From Bacillota bacterium (GTDB lineage: Bacteria > Bacillota > Clostridia > Peptostreptococcales > Anaerovoracaceae), in the NCBI GenBank assembly GCA_016281165.1, contig JAEEIC010000159.1:1-15380 (forward strand): a stretch of DNA of 15,380 nt. Reading direction: 5' to 3'. The translations under genes were made by a program, and so were the position numbers. Of the stretch, positions 1 to 7,161 are shown piece by piece (positions within the stretch are counted from its first letter, which is position 1; the number at the start of each line of letters is the position of its first letter). The notes beneath the pieces are model-generated. The model was given only the letters and a program-made list of their open reading frames with translations. It made no database searches and had not been told where the DNA came from.

Positions 1-335
1 ATATCCAGGCCAGGGAGGCGGAGGCCTTAAGGCCCCTGCTCGGCGAAAAGCCCGTCTTCAAGAGCTACGGCAATATGAGCTCCGAAGACCTGCAGGCCGT
101 CGCTCACCTGCTCGAAAAGGAGCTGAAGGGCCTGATCGCCCTCTGCTCCGAAAAGGAGCATACCGTGGTGCTGGCCTCCTCCGGAGAGCCCGCCTGCGGC
201 AGGCTGGTCAAGGAGAACGCCCCCATATACAAGGGCAAGGGCGGAGGGAGCCCCAAGCTCGCCCGCGCGATCTTCTCCACCGATGAAGACATGAAGTTCT
301 ACTGCGACCTCATTGAAAAGCATCTCCGGTCTTAA
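1..335 (+). CDS. Alanyl-tRNA editing protein, C-terminal fragment (AlaX-L type, or end of AlaS)
   Basis: The gene runs in from the left edge (codons in frame from base 3) and ends at the TAA at 333-335, so about 110 C-terminal residues are seen. They match a DHHA1 domain: a short alpha/beta segment ending in the glycine-rich loop KGKGGGSPKLA, the RNA-binding region shared by alanyl-tRNA synthetase and the long AlaX proteins that hydrolyse Ser- or Gly-mischarged tRNA-Ala. The compact ending shortly after the Gly-rich loop (FYCDLIEKHLRS) looks more like a free-standing AlaX-L editing protein than AlaS, but the catalytic part lies outside the window and the two cannot be separated here. The first internal ATG (75) has no good ribosome binding site and is not a start. 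Cytoplasmic. A terminator follows within 11 bases, so the gene ends its transcription unit. Confidence 0.72.
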   Translation, partial: IQAREAEALRPLLGEKPVFKSYGNMSSEDLQAVAHLLEKELKGLIALCSEKEHTVVLASSGEPACGRLVKENAPIYKGKGGGSPKLARAIFSTDEDMKFYCDLIEKHLRS

Positions 336-345
336 GGATCATCCG

Positions 346-376
346 GGCCGGTCCCTCAGGGGGCCGGTCTTTTTTT
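346..376 (+). terminator. Intrinsic terminator of the AlaX-like gene
   Basis: A GC-rich stem of about ten pairs (including G-U pairs) closes on a TCAG loop around 356-359 and is followed directly by seven T residues (370-376). It lies just after the stop codon at 335. The stop codon of the convergent brnQ gene (356-358) falls inside the hairpin. No T-run equivalent exists on the minus strand, so it should act mainly on plus-strand transcription. Confidence 0.85.
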
Positions 377-1702
377 GCGTCTTACAGCGATGAAGGCCAA
401 AACGAAGACGGCGGCGCAGCAGGGGATCCAGGCTAAAGATAAGGGGGCGAGCCAGAGCTTTTCATAGGCCCGGCAAAGGCCCGGCAGGGCGCCGAACTTG
501 AGCAGGTACTTCCATATCATGTCGGCCATGCCGAAGGCGAAGGCGGTGTAAAAGGCCGCCCGTCCGCCCGCGCGCAGGGCCGGGTCATCAGTATCTCTGA
601 CCAGGGAATAATAAAGGACCATGATGATGACGGGAGGATACACTCCGTCTAGTATGGGTCCCAGCCAGCTCAGTATGCCGGCCAGACCCAGGCTGCCGAA
701 GAGGACGCTGAGCAGGGTGATGGCGAGAGCCCACTGCCTGTAGGAAAAGCGGCCGCACGAGGCTTCGGCGAAGAACTCGGCGCAGCCCGAGGTCATGCCT
801 ATGGAGGTGGTGAGAGCCGCCACGTAGAGGGCAGCGCAGAAGAAGAGACCGCCGGTCCTGCCGAAGAGGGCGGTGGCGACCGCCGTGTAGAGAGCCGTGT
901 AGTTCAGGGCGGGAAAGACCGATGCCGCGTGCGCTCCTATCACCATATGGCAGAAGTGGGTGAGAGTGAGGAGGCCGACGCCGGCGAAGCCCACGCGGAC
1001 CATGTTCCCTGTGAGCCTGCCGTCTTCGATCCCCTTCTCTCTCAGGCTGTTCAGAATGACGGCGCCGAATATCATCGCGCAGAGCACTTCTCCCGTGGCA
1101 TAGCCCGCAGTGAAGCCGTAGGCGGGGGCGGAGCTCTCGTAGGTCTTGGGACCGATCTCTCCCAGCGGACGGGCGAGGCCTTTGATGATGACCGCGGCAA
1201 CTATCGATATCAGCAGGGGGAAGAGCACGGAGGAGATCCTGTCCATGACCTTGCCCGGGCTCACGAGTAGGGCGTAGGAAATGGCGTAGAATATGAGCGT
1301 GAAGACGATCAGGGGCAGACGGCCCGCGGCGCCGAGCCCGAAGGCCTGGACCACGGAATCCCAGGCGGCGGCGCTCATCCTCGGTATCACGTAGAAGGGA
1401 CCGTTGACCAGTATCGTCAGGCAGGCGAAATAAAGGCCGAAGCGCTTTCCTCCCAGTTTTTCGGCGAGGACGGTGTAGGTCCTGCCGCTCCTTGCCAAGG
1501 CGATGTAGCCGAAGACGACCAGCAGCAGAGCGGTGATGAAGACCCCGCAGAAGGCCGGCATAAGAGAGGTCCCGCTCTCTTTTCCCCAGCTCATGGGCCA
1601 GACCATGCTCGAGGCTCCGAAGTGCATGGAGAAGAGGGCGCCGCCGCTCAGGAAGAGAGCGAGGGGCTTAAGATCCCCTTTGCGGTCGATGTCCTTGTTC
1701 AT
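356..1702 (-). CDS. brnQ: BrnQ-type branched-chain amino acid:cation symporter
   Basis: Predicted 448-residue inner-membrane carrier of the LIVCS family, which imports Leu, Ile and Val with Na+ or H+. The first transmembrane segment carries the family pattern (GGALFSMHFGASSMVWPMSWGKESG), followed by about 12 hydrophobic segments. The stretch NGPFYVIPRMSAAAWDS corresponds to the conserved GPxxxIPR region. The frame is open back to a TTG at 1751-1753, but the ATG at 1700-1702 is preferred: AAGGAG lies 10 bases upstream, and the predicted promoter (-10 at 1758-1763) puts the transcript start at about 1751, which rules out the TTG. It is a single-gene unit, divergent from feo and convergent with the AlaX-like gene. 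Substrate choice among branched-chain amino acids cannot be read from sequence. Confidence 0.88.
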   Translation of the reverse strand: MNKDIDRKGDLKPLALFLSGGALFSMHFGASSMVWPMSWGKESGTSLMPAFCGVFITALLLVVFGYIALARSGRTYTVLAEKLGGKRFGLYFACLTILVNGPFYVIPRMSAAAWDSVVQAFGLGAAGRLPLIVFTLIFYAISYALLVSPGKVMDRISSVLFPLLISIVAAVIIKGLARPLGEIGPKTYESSAPAYGFTAGYATGEVLCAMIFGAVILNSLREKGIEDGRLTGNMVRVGFAGVGLLTLTHFCHMVIGAHAASVFPALNYTALYTAVATALFGRTGGLFFCAALYVAALTTSIGMTSGCAEFFAEASCGRFSYRQWALAITLLSVLFGSLGLAGILSWLGPILDGVYPPVIIMVLYYSLVRDTDDPALRAGGRAAFYTAFAFGMADMIWKYLLKFGALPGLCRAYEKLWLAPLSLAWIPCCAAVFVLAFIAVRRKKRPAP

Positions 1703-1757
1703 ATCGTGAGCTCTCCTTAAGGCTTGCCGAAACGTTGAAGTATAAAGATACAAAGTG

Positions 1758-1785
1758 ATTATACTCTTTTCCGCTCTTTTGTAAA
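1758..1785 (-). promoter_or_regulatory. brnQ promoter
   Basis: On the minus strand a TTTACA (1780-1785) is followed by a 16-bp spacer and a consensus TATAAT (1758-1763). The predicted start at about 1751 gives a roughly 48-base leader before the ATG at 1702. No clear operator repeat overlaps these hexamers; the nearest is the palindrome at 1840-1855, about 55 bp upstream. Confidence 0.75.
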
Positions 1786-1839
1786 ACCTGAGGCGCCGCA
1801 GGGGTCTGTCCGGTGAAGTTCGGCGCTTGCGGCAAATTT

Positions 1840-1855
1840 GTTAGCCCGGGCTAAT
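1840..1855. promoter_or_regulatory. Upstream operator-like inverted repeat of the feo region (box 1)
   Basis: GTTAGCCCGGGCTAAT contains a perfect 14-bp palindrome (TTAG-CCCGGG-CTAA). It lies 48 bp, start to start, upstream of a second copy with the same half-sites and spacing. TTAG-N6-CTAA is the interleaved unit found twice in the classic DtxR/IdeR operator (TTAGGTTAGSCTAACCTAA), so an iron-responsive DtxR-family repressor is the likely ligand. It sits between the divergent brnQ and feo promoters, closer to feo. Confidence 0.6.
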
Positions 1856-1880
1856 TTTTGCGCGATATAAATATTTGTGC

Positions 1881-1909
1881 TTGACAGGTTAGCTCAAACT
1901 AACTATAAT
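1881..1909 (+). promoter_or_regulatory. Consensus promoter of the feo operon
   Basis: A perfect TTGACA (1881-1886), a 17-bp spacer and a perfect TATAAT (1904-1909) lie 62 bases before the first feoA start. An AT-rich stretch at about 1865-1876 precedes it. A consensus promoter this strong would need a repressor, and the spacer is almost exactly an inverted repeat (1888-1903). Expected transcript start is near 1916. Confidence 0.88.
1888..1903. promoter_or_regulatory. Operator-like inverted repeat inside the feo promoter spacer (box 2)
   Basis: GTTAG-CTCAAA-CTAAC has perfect 5-bp arms around 6 bases and fills 16 of the 17 spacer bases between the -35 and -10 hexamers. A bound dimer would occlude RNA polymerase, so repression under iron-replete conditions is expected. 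Half-sites and spacing match box 1. A DtxR/IdeR/MntR-family repressor is the best candidate by motif similarity. Confidence 0.7.
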
Positions 1910-1918
1910 AGCCGTGTA

Positions 1919-1941
1919 GTTAGCGGGGAGCAACCACTCCC
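1919..1941 (+). promoter_or_regulatory. feo leader: degenerate third box and small hairpin
   Basis: GTTAGC recurs at 1919-1924, with a poor second half-site (GCAAC, 1930-1934) at the same spacing as boxes 1 and 2, about 31 bp downstream of box 2. Overlapping it, GGGAG (1926-1930) pairs with CTCCC (1937-1941) across a 6-base loop, giving a short hairpin near the 5' end of the predicted transcript. The ribosome binding site of feoA (GAAGGGAAAGG, 1958-1968) lies outside it. Either reading, weak operator or 5' stabilising hairpin, is tentative. Confidence 0.35.
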
Positions 1942-1971
1942 GAGTGTATAAATGAAAGAAGGGAAAGGCAA

Positions 1972-2184
1972 ATGATGCCGCTTGGGTACGCGACGCCCGG
2001 TGAAGACAACATCATAAAAAAAGTAGGCGGAAACCCCGAGCTCAAGACCCATCTTGAGAACATGGGCTTCGTCGTGGGCGGAACAGTAAGGGTCGTTTCC
2101 GAGATGGCCGGCAATCTGATCGTGGTCGTAAAGGAGACCAGGGTCGCCATCAGCAGGGAAATGGCGCAGAAGATAATGATCTGA
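1972..2184 (+). CDS. feoA: FeoA-family protein, first copy
   Basis: A 70-residue cytoplasmic protein with the SH3-like beta-barrel of FeoA, which associates with FeoB and is needed for ferrous iron uptake in several bacteria. Visible family features are a short N-terminal segment with the helix ELKTHLENMGFVVGGTVRVVSEM, where LxxMGFxxG is the FeoA hallmark, and the terminal strand VVVKETRVAISREMAQKIMI. The start may be either of two tandem ATGs (1972, 1975); the upstream purine-rich site serves both. It leads the operon and is followed 13 bases later by a second, clearly different FeoA. Two FeoA proteins with one FeoB is a known arrangement in Clostridia; whether the two have separate roles is unknown. 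Confidence 0.9.
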   Translation: MMPLGYATPGEDNIIKKVGGNPELKTHLENMGFVVGGTVRVVSEMAGNLIVVVKETRVAISREMAQKIMI

Positions 2185-2197
2185 AAAGGAGACGGAA

Positions 2198-2419
2198 ATG
2201 AAGACACTCAGAGACACAGGTATCGGCGAGACCGTAAAGGTCGTAAAGCTCCACGGCGAAGGGGCCGTAAAGCGCAGGATCATGGACATGGGCATCACCA
2301 AAGGCATAGACGTCTATGTGCGCAAGGTCGCTCCCCTGGGAGATCCGATCGAGGTGACGGTGCGCGGCTACGAGCTCAGCATACGCAAGGCCGACGCCGA
2401 GATGGTCGAGGTAAAATAG
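2198..2419 (+). CDS. feoA: FeoA-family protein, second copy
   Basis: A 73-residue FeoA paralogue. The pattern is ETVKVVKLHGEGAVKRRIMDMG followed by ITKGIDVYVRKVAPLGDPIEVTVRGYELSIRKADAEMV, which gives the typical helix RRxxDMGxxxG and the beta-strand segment PxGDPxEVxVRGYxLSxRxxxA. This copy is closer to the canonical bacterial FeoA than the first one, which lacks the GDPIEV turn. A strong AAAAGGAG lies 6 bases before the ATG. The 76-base gap to feoB holds two hairpins, so feoA and feoB levels may be set separately. Expected role: cytoplasmic partner of the FeoB G-domain or core. Confidence 0.93.
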   Translation: MKTLRDTGIGETVKVVKLHGEGAVKRRIMDMGITKGIDVYVRKVAPLGDPIEVTVRGYELSIRKADAEMVEVK

Positions 2420-2426
2420 TAAAGGC

Positions 2427-2447
2427 GGGGCGCGGCCCCTTTATTTT
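2427..2447 (+). terminator. Short terminator-like hairpin between feoA and feoB
   Basis: GGGGC (2427-2431), a GCG loop and GCCCC (2435-2439) form a compact GC stem followed by TTTATTTT (2440-2447). AAAG at 2421-2424 can extend the stem against CTTT with a bulge. It begins 8 bases after the feoA stop. The stem is short, so partial termination (attenuation) is more likely than a full stop, since feoB downstream has no obvious promoter of its own. Confidence 0.5.
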
Positions 2448-2451
2448 GAGC

Positions 2452-2479
2452 CGGAGAGTTAGCTTCTGGTAACTCTCCG
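2452..2479 (+). repeat. 10-bp perfect inverted repeat before feoB
   Basis: CGGAGAGTTA (2452-2461) and TAACTCTCCG (2470-2479) are perfect complements around an 8-base loop. The inner part reads GTTAGC-N5-GTAAC (2458-2473), the same half-site and spacing as the feo promoter boxes with one base changed in the right arm. The ribosome binding site of feoB (AAAGGA, 2483-2488) starts just after the stem and stays free. It could be an RNA hairpin that stabilises the feoB message or an internal operator. Confidence 0.6.
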
Positions 2480-2495
2480 AAGAAAGGAATCATAT

Positions 2496-4946
2496 ATGGA
2501 TATCAGAATAGCCCTCGCGGGCAACCCGAACAGCGGAAAGACGACCCTGTTCAACGCTCTGACCGGTTCCAACCAGTTCGTCGGCAACTGGCCGGGCGTC
2601 ACCGTCGAAAAGAAGGAAGGAAAACTCAAAAAACACGACGGCGTCACCATCACCGACCTTCCCGGCATATACTCTCTCTCCCCCTACACCCTCGAAGAGG
2701 TCGTGGCCAGAAACTATCTGATCAATGAGCGTCCCGACGCCATACTCAACATAGTCGACGGCACCAACCTGGAGAGGAACCTCTACCTGACAACCCAGCT
2801 CACCGAGCTGGGCATCCCCGTGGTCATCGCCATCAACATGATCGACCTGGTCAGGAAGAACGGCGATAAGATCGACACGAAGGAGCTCTCCCGCCAGCTG
2901 GGCTGCAGGATCGTCGAGATCTCGGCCCTCAAGGGCGACGGAGTCATGGAGGCCGCCGAAGAGGCCGTAAAGGCCGCCAAAGGCACCAAGACCGTTCCCA
3001 TGCATACCTTCTCGGGCCCTGTCGAGCACGCCATCGCCCACATCGAGGAGGCTGTCGTACACAACCTTCCCGAAGAGCAGCAGAGATGGTACGCCATCAA
3101 GGTCTTCGAAAGGGACGACAAGGTGATGGACCAGCTGCGCATCCCGGCGGACACCCTGGCCCACATCGAAGCCGACATCAAGGCGGCCGAGACCGAGCTG
3201 GACGACGACGCCGAGAGCATCATCACCAACGAACGCTACGTCTACATAGGCGAGATCATCAAGGGCAGCTACAAGAAGCAGAGGGCCGGAGAGCTCTCCG
3301 CTTCAGACAAGATCGACAGGATCGTTACCAACCGCTGGCTGGGCCTCCCCATCTTCGCCCTGGTCATGTTCCTGGTCTACTATATATCCATGGTGACCGT
3401 GGGGACCGCGGCGACCGACTGGGCCAATGACGGACTGTTCGGCGACGGCTACCACCTCTTCGGCAGCGGCACCGCCGAATACGAAGAAGTCGCCGAGGAA
3501 TACGGCGACGCCGCCAACGTCATCGACGCCTTCATCGGCCTCGACGAGGAAGCCTCAATGGACGACTACCGCTCCGCTTTCTCCGCGATCGCTCCGGACG
3601 CGACGGCCGATTACCTCATCGTAGACGACGAGACGCTCGAGCCCGAGGAAGTGACCTACAAATACGAAGATCTTGAAGGCGCCATGGAAGTGTTCGAGAA
3701 ATACGGCGGCGAGGAGCCCGGCCCCGAGGACTACGGCAAATGGGTGCCCGGCGTCCCCGTCCTGGTCGAAGGTCTGCTTGACAAGATCGGCTGCGCCGAC
3801 TGGCTCAAGGGACTGATCCTCGACGGTATCGTCGCCGGCGTCGGCGCGGTCCTGGGCTTCGTGCCCCAGATGCTGGTGCTCTTCCTGCTGCTGGCCTTCC
3901 TTGAGGCCTGCGGCTACATGGCCCGTATCGCCTTCGTCCTCGACCGTATATTCCGCAAGTTCGGTCTTTCCGGAAAGTCCTTCATACCCATGCTCATCGG
4001 TACCGGCTGCGGCATCCCCGGCGTCATGGCCTCGCGTACCATCGAGAATGAGCGCGACCGCAGGATGACCATCATGACCACGACCTTCATCCCCTGCGGC
4101 GCCAAGATACCCTTCATCGCCATGATCGCGGGCGCTCTCTTCGGAGGCTCCGCCTGGATCGCCACCGGCTCCTACTTCATCGGCATGGCCGCCATCATCA
4201 TCAGCGGCATCATCCTCAAGAAGACCCGGATGTTCGCCGGCGACCCCGCTCCCTTCGTGATGGAGCTCCCCGCTTATCACTGGCCCACCCTGGGCAATGT
4301 GCTCCGCTCCATGTGGGAGCGCGGCTGGTCCTTCATCAAGAAGGCCGGCACCATCATACTGCTCTCGACCATAGTAGTGTGGTTCACCTCCAACTTCGGC
4401 TTCGTTGACGGCGCCTTCACCATGCTCGAGGAGGATCAGGTCGATCTCTCGCTGCTGGCCAAGCTGGGCGGCGCCATCGCCTGGATCTTCGCTCCTCTGG
4501 GCTGGGGCAACTGGCAGGCGGCCGTCGCCTCCATCACCGGCCTCGTCGCCAAGGAGAACATCGTCGGCACCATGGGCGTCCTCTATGGAGGCGGAGAGAA
4601 CACCGTCTGGCAGGAGCTCGCTCTTCAGTTCACCAAGGTCACCGGTCTCTCCTTCCTGGTCTTCAATCTGCTCTGCGCGCCCTGCTTCGCCGCTATCGGC
4701 GCCATCAGGCGCGAGATGAACAACGCCAAGTGGACCTGGTTCGCCATCGGCTGGGAGTGCGGCTTCGCCTACTGCGTCGCCCTCATGATCAACCAGTTCG
4801 GCGGGCTCTTCACCGGCAAGGTGGATATGATAGGCCTCATCGCCGCCGTCGCGGTCCTCTGCGCCATGGTATACATGCTCTTCTTCAAGAAGTATACCGA
4901 AGCGACCACCCTCACCAGCGAAGCCGCAAAGAGCTATGGGAAATAG
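2496..4946 (+). CDS. feoB: FeoB ferrous iron transporter
   Basis: An 816-residue inner-membrane Fe(II) transporter with an N-terminal G-protein. Motifs by residue: G1 GNPNSGKT (9-16), G2 GVTVE (34-38), G3 DLPG (54-57), G4 NMID (114-117), G5 SAL (143-145). A helical guanine dissociation inhibitor-type region extends to about 280. The membrane part starts at about 283; the first Gate region has GCGIPG (504-509) and PCGAKIPF (533-540), the second VAKENIVGTMG and LCAPCFAA, all conserved Feo signatures. Between the first and second membrane segments (about 307-415) is an extracytoplasmic insert with roughly 28 Asp/Glu and 4 Lys/Arg in its last 87 residues. E. coli FeoB is 773 residues, so the extra length is mainly this insert. 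AAAGGA precedes the ATG. The 3' end overlaps the next gene by 11 bases. Confidence 0.97.
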   Translation: MDIRIALAGNPNSGKTTLFNALTGSNQFVGNWPGVTVEKKEGKLKKHDGVTITDLPGIYSLSPYTLEEVVARNYLINERPDAILNIVDGTNLERNLYLTTQLTELGIPVVIAINMIDLVRKNGDKIDTKELSRQLGCRIVEISALKGDGVMEAAEEAVKAAKGTKTVPMHTFSGPVEHAIAHIEEAVVHNLPEEQQRWYAIKVFERDDKVMDQLRIPADTLAHIEADIKAAETELDDDAESIITNERYVYIGEIIKGSYKKQRAGELSASDKIDRIVTNRWLGLPIFALVMFLVYYISMVTVGTAATDWANDGLFGDGYHLFGSGTAEYEEVAEEYGDAANVIDAFIGLDEEASMDDYRSAFSAIAPDATADYLIVDDETLEPEEVTYKYEDLEGAMEVFEKYGGEEPGPEDYGKWVPGVPVLVEGLLDKIGCADWLKGLILDGIVAGVGAVLGFVPQMLVLFLLLAFLEACGYMARIAFVLDRIFRKFGLSGKSFIPMLIGTGCGIPGVMASRTIENERDRRMTIMTTTFIPCGAKIPFIAMIAGALFGGSAWIATGSYFIGMAAIIISGIILKKTRMFAGDPAPFVMELPAYHWPTLGNVLRSMWERGWSFIKKAGTIILLSTIVVWFTSNFGFVDGAFTMLEEDQVDLSLLAKLGGAIAWIFAPLGWGNWQAAVASITGLVAKENIVGTMGVLYGGGENTVWQELALQFTKVTGLSFLVFNLLCAPCFAAIGAIRREMNNAKWTWFAIGWECGFAYCVALMINQFGGLFTGKVDMIGLIAAVAVLCAMVYMLFFKKYTEATTLTSEAAKSYGK

Positions 4947-5268
4947 CCTGACGCCCTCGCAGCTCAGGTATCTGGTCACCATCGACAGGCTGATGCGCGA
5001 GCGGAAGCCGCTGAGAGTGACCACCATCGCGCGCGACCTGGGACTGGCCCGCTCGAGCGTCCACAACATGCTGGACTGCTTCATCGAACAGGGTCTCATG
5101 GTCCGAAACGACAAGGGGGTCTGCAGGCTCACGGGGCCCGGCGAAGAGACCGTGGCCCGGGTGGGAGAGAACTACAGGAGCATCTGCGGCATCCTGAGAG
5201 CTCAGTTCCCGCAGGTCCCGGACCCTTCGGAAGCGGCGTACCTGCTCATAAGCGGGCAGGACAGATGA
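4936..5268 (+). CDS. Small DtxR/MntR-like winged-helix protein in FeoC position
   Basis: A 110-residue cytoplasmic protein resembling the DNA-binding half of DtxR/MntR repressors: N-terminal SLTPSQLRYLVTIDRL, helix-turn-helix LRVTTIARDLGLARSSVHNML (27-47), wing GVCRLTGPGEE (61-71), then a helix cut short at PDPSEAAYLLIS. The family normally runs 140-230 residues. By eye against B. subtilis MntR, Asp8, Glu11, His77, Glu102 and His103 fall on Arg11, Val14, Tyr80, Tyr102 and Leu103, leaving only Glu99. The metal site therefore looks lost, and the dimerisation/SH3 part is absent. The start ATG lies inside feoB (11-base overlap) with only a weak AAAGAG, so translation is probably coupled to feoB. 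It could be the operon's own regulator, reading the GTTAG boxes, or a FeoC-like accessory factor acting on FeoB. Confidence 0.75.
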   Translation: MGNSLTPSQLRYLVTIDRLMRERKPLRVTTIARDLGLARSSVHNMLDCFIEQGLMVRNDKGVCRLTGPGEETVARVGENYRSICGILRAQFPQVPDPSEAAYLLISGQDR

Positions 5269-5295
5269 AACTCCATATCTTATGATCATAAAACG

Positions 5296-5336
5296 GGACC
5301 GGCGCCTTCGAAAGAGGGCGCCGGTCCTGTGTTTTT
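5296..5336. terminator. Bidirectional terminator between feo operon and ABC importer
   Basis: A 14-bp stem (5296-5309 with 5314-5327, one G-U pair) closes on a GAAA tetraloop. On the plus strand it is followed by TGTGTTTTT (5328-5336). On the minus strand it is followed by CGTTTT (reverse of 5290-5295). It lies between the convergent stop codons at 5268 and 5349 and can serve both operons. Confidence 0.92.
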
Positions 5337-5348
5337 ATCTTAGTTATT

Positions 5349-6153
<805 letters not shown>

Positions 6154-6161
<8 letters not shown>

Positions 6162-7161
6162 GGATGCGTCCCCCTCTCTGCTTTATGAGAAGGAAGATGA
6201 AGAAGGGCCCGCCCAGCAGGGAGAGCATGATGCCCGCGGGCAGCTCATAAGGCATGAAGACGAGGCGCGAGACGAGGTCGCAGAAGCTGAGCAGGCAGGC
6301 TCCCGCCAGGGCGCTGCAGAGGGTGAGACTTTTGCTGTCACTGCCCACTATCCTTCTCATGGCGTGGGGCACGATGAGGCCGATGAAGCCTATGACGCCG
6401 GCAAGGCTCACGCTTATGCCCGCCAGGGCCGAGGCCAGCAGCAGGAGGAGGGTCCTGGTCCTTCTCACGTTCATGCCCAGGCTGTGGGCGGTCTCGGGGC
6501 CGAGCTTCAAAACGTCCATGTCGGCTGAAAGGCTCAGGACGATGAGGATCAGCGCCAGCTCCGCGATCAGGGAGGGCACTGTCTTTTCAAGGCTCAGGGC
6601 CTTGAGAGATCCGATACGGAAGGACGAATAGCCGATGAGGGCGTCGGGCACCAGGGTGACCACGGCGTCGGTCAGGGCCGAGAATATGCTCGAGACCGCG
6701 ACTCCCGCCAGTATCAGGGTGAGGCGCGAGGCGCCGGTCTTCTCGGCGATGAACAGGACCAGCATGACGCCCGCGAAGGCGCCGGCGAAGGCCGCCAGGG
6801 GCGTATATCTCACCGCGGAAGGGAAGAAGGCCATGCAGAAGGCGACGGCGCAGCCGGCGGCAGAGTTGACGCCGATGATGTTGGGGGCCGCCAGGGGATT
6901 GGAGAGCACGCTCTGTATCACCGTCCCGCAGACTGCCAGGCCTGCGCCCACGATGAGGCAGCCGAGGGCTCTGGGGAGCCTCACGTGCAGGAAGAGGGTG
7001 CGCCTTAAGGACTCACCGCTCCCAGGGAAGGAAAAGATCTCGGCGGGCGAGAGGAAGACGCTGCCCAGGCAGATCTGGGCGGCGAATAAAAACAGAAGGC
7101 CTGCGATGAGCAGGCCCGTGACCTTTTTTATATCCGCTCTTCTTTCCTTACTGTTTTCCAT
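6154..7161 (-). CDS. FecCD/BtuC-family ABC importer permease
   Basis: A 335-residue membrane protein with about ten hydrophobic segments. Family signatures are visible: RLPRALGCLIVGAGLAVCGTVIQ followed by NPLAAPNIIGVNSAAG near residues 61-100, GSLKALS, LGxxxAxSLGMNV near 215-228, and GFIGLIVPHAMRRIVG, the ATPase-contacting loop. The length is typical for FecC/FecD/BtuC. It overlaps the binding-protein gene by 14 bases and the ATPase gene by 8. No clear ribosome binding site precedes the ATG at 7159-7161, so translational coupling is likely. It would form the inner-membrane pathway for a ferric siderophore, heme or cobalamin. Confidence 0.95.

Noticed and set aside
1703..1753. N-terminal extension of BrnQ from a TTG at 1753
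   Set aside because: The predicted transcript start is near 1751 and the ATG at 1702 has its own ribosome binding site; the extra 17 residues are not family-like.
1952..1975. A 7-codon reading frame whose stop overlaps the feoA start (possible leader peptide)
   Set aside because: No ribosome binding site at a usable distance from its ATG, and no regulatory codon run.
3555..5132. A 525-codon minus-strand frame across feoB
   Set aside because: Antisense shadow of feoB and the DtxR-like gene; composition is biased (Glu/Gly/Asp/His) and no start signal is present.
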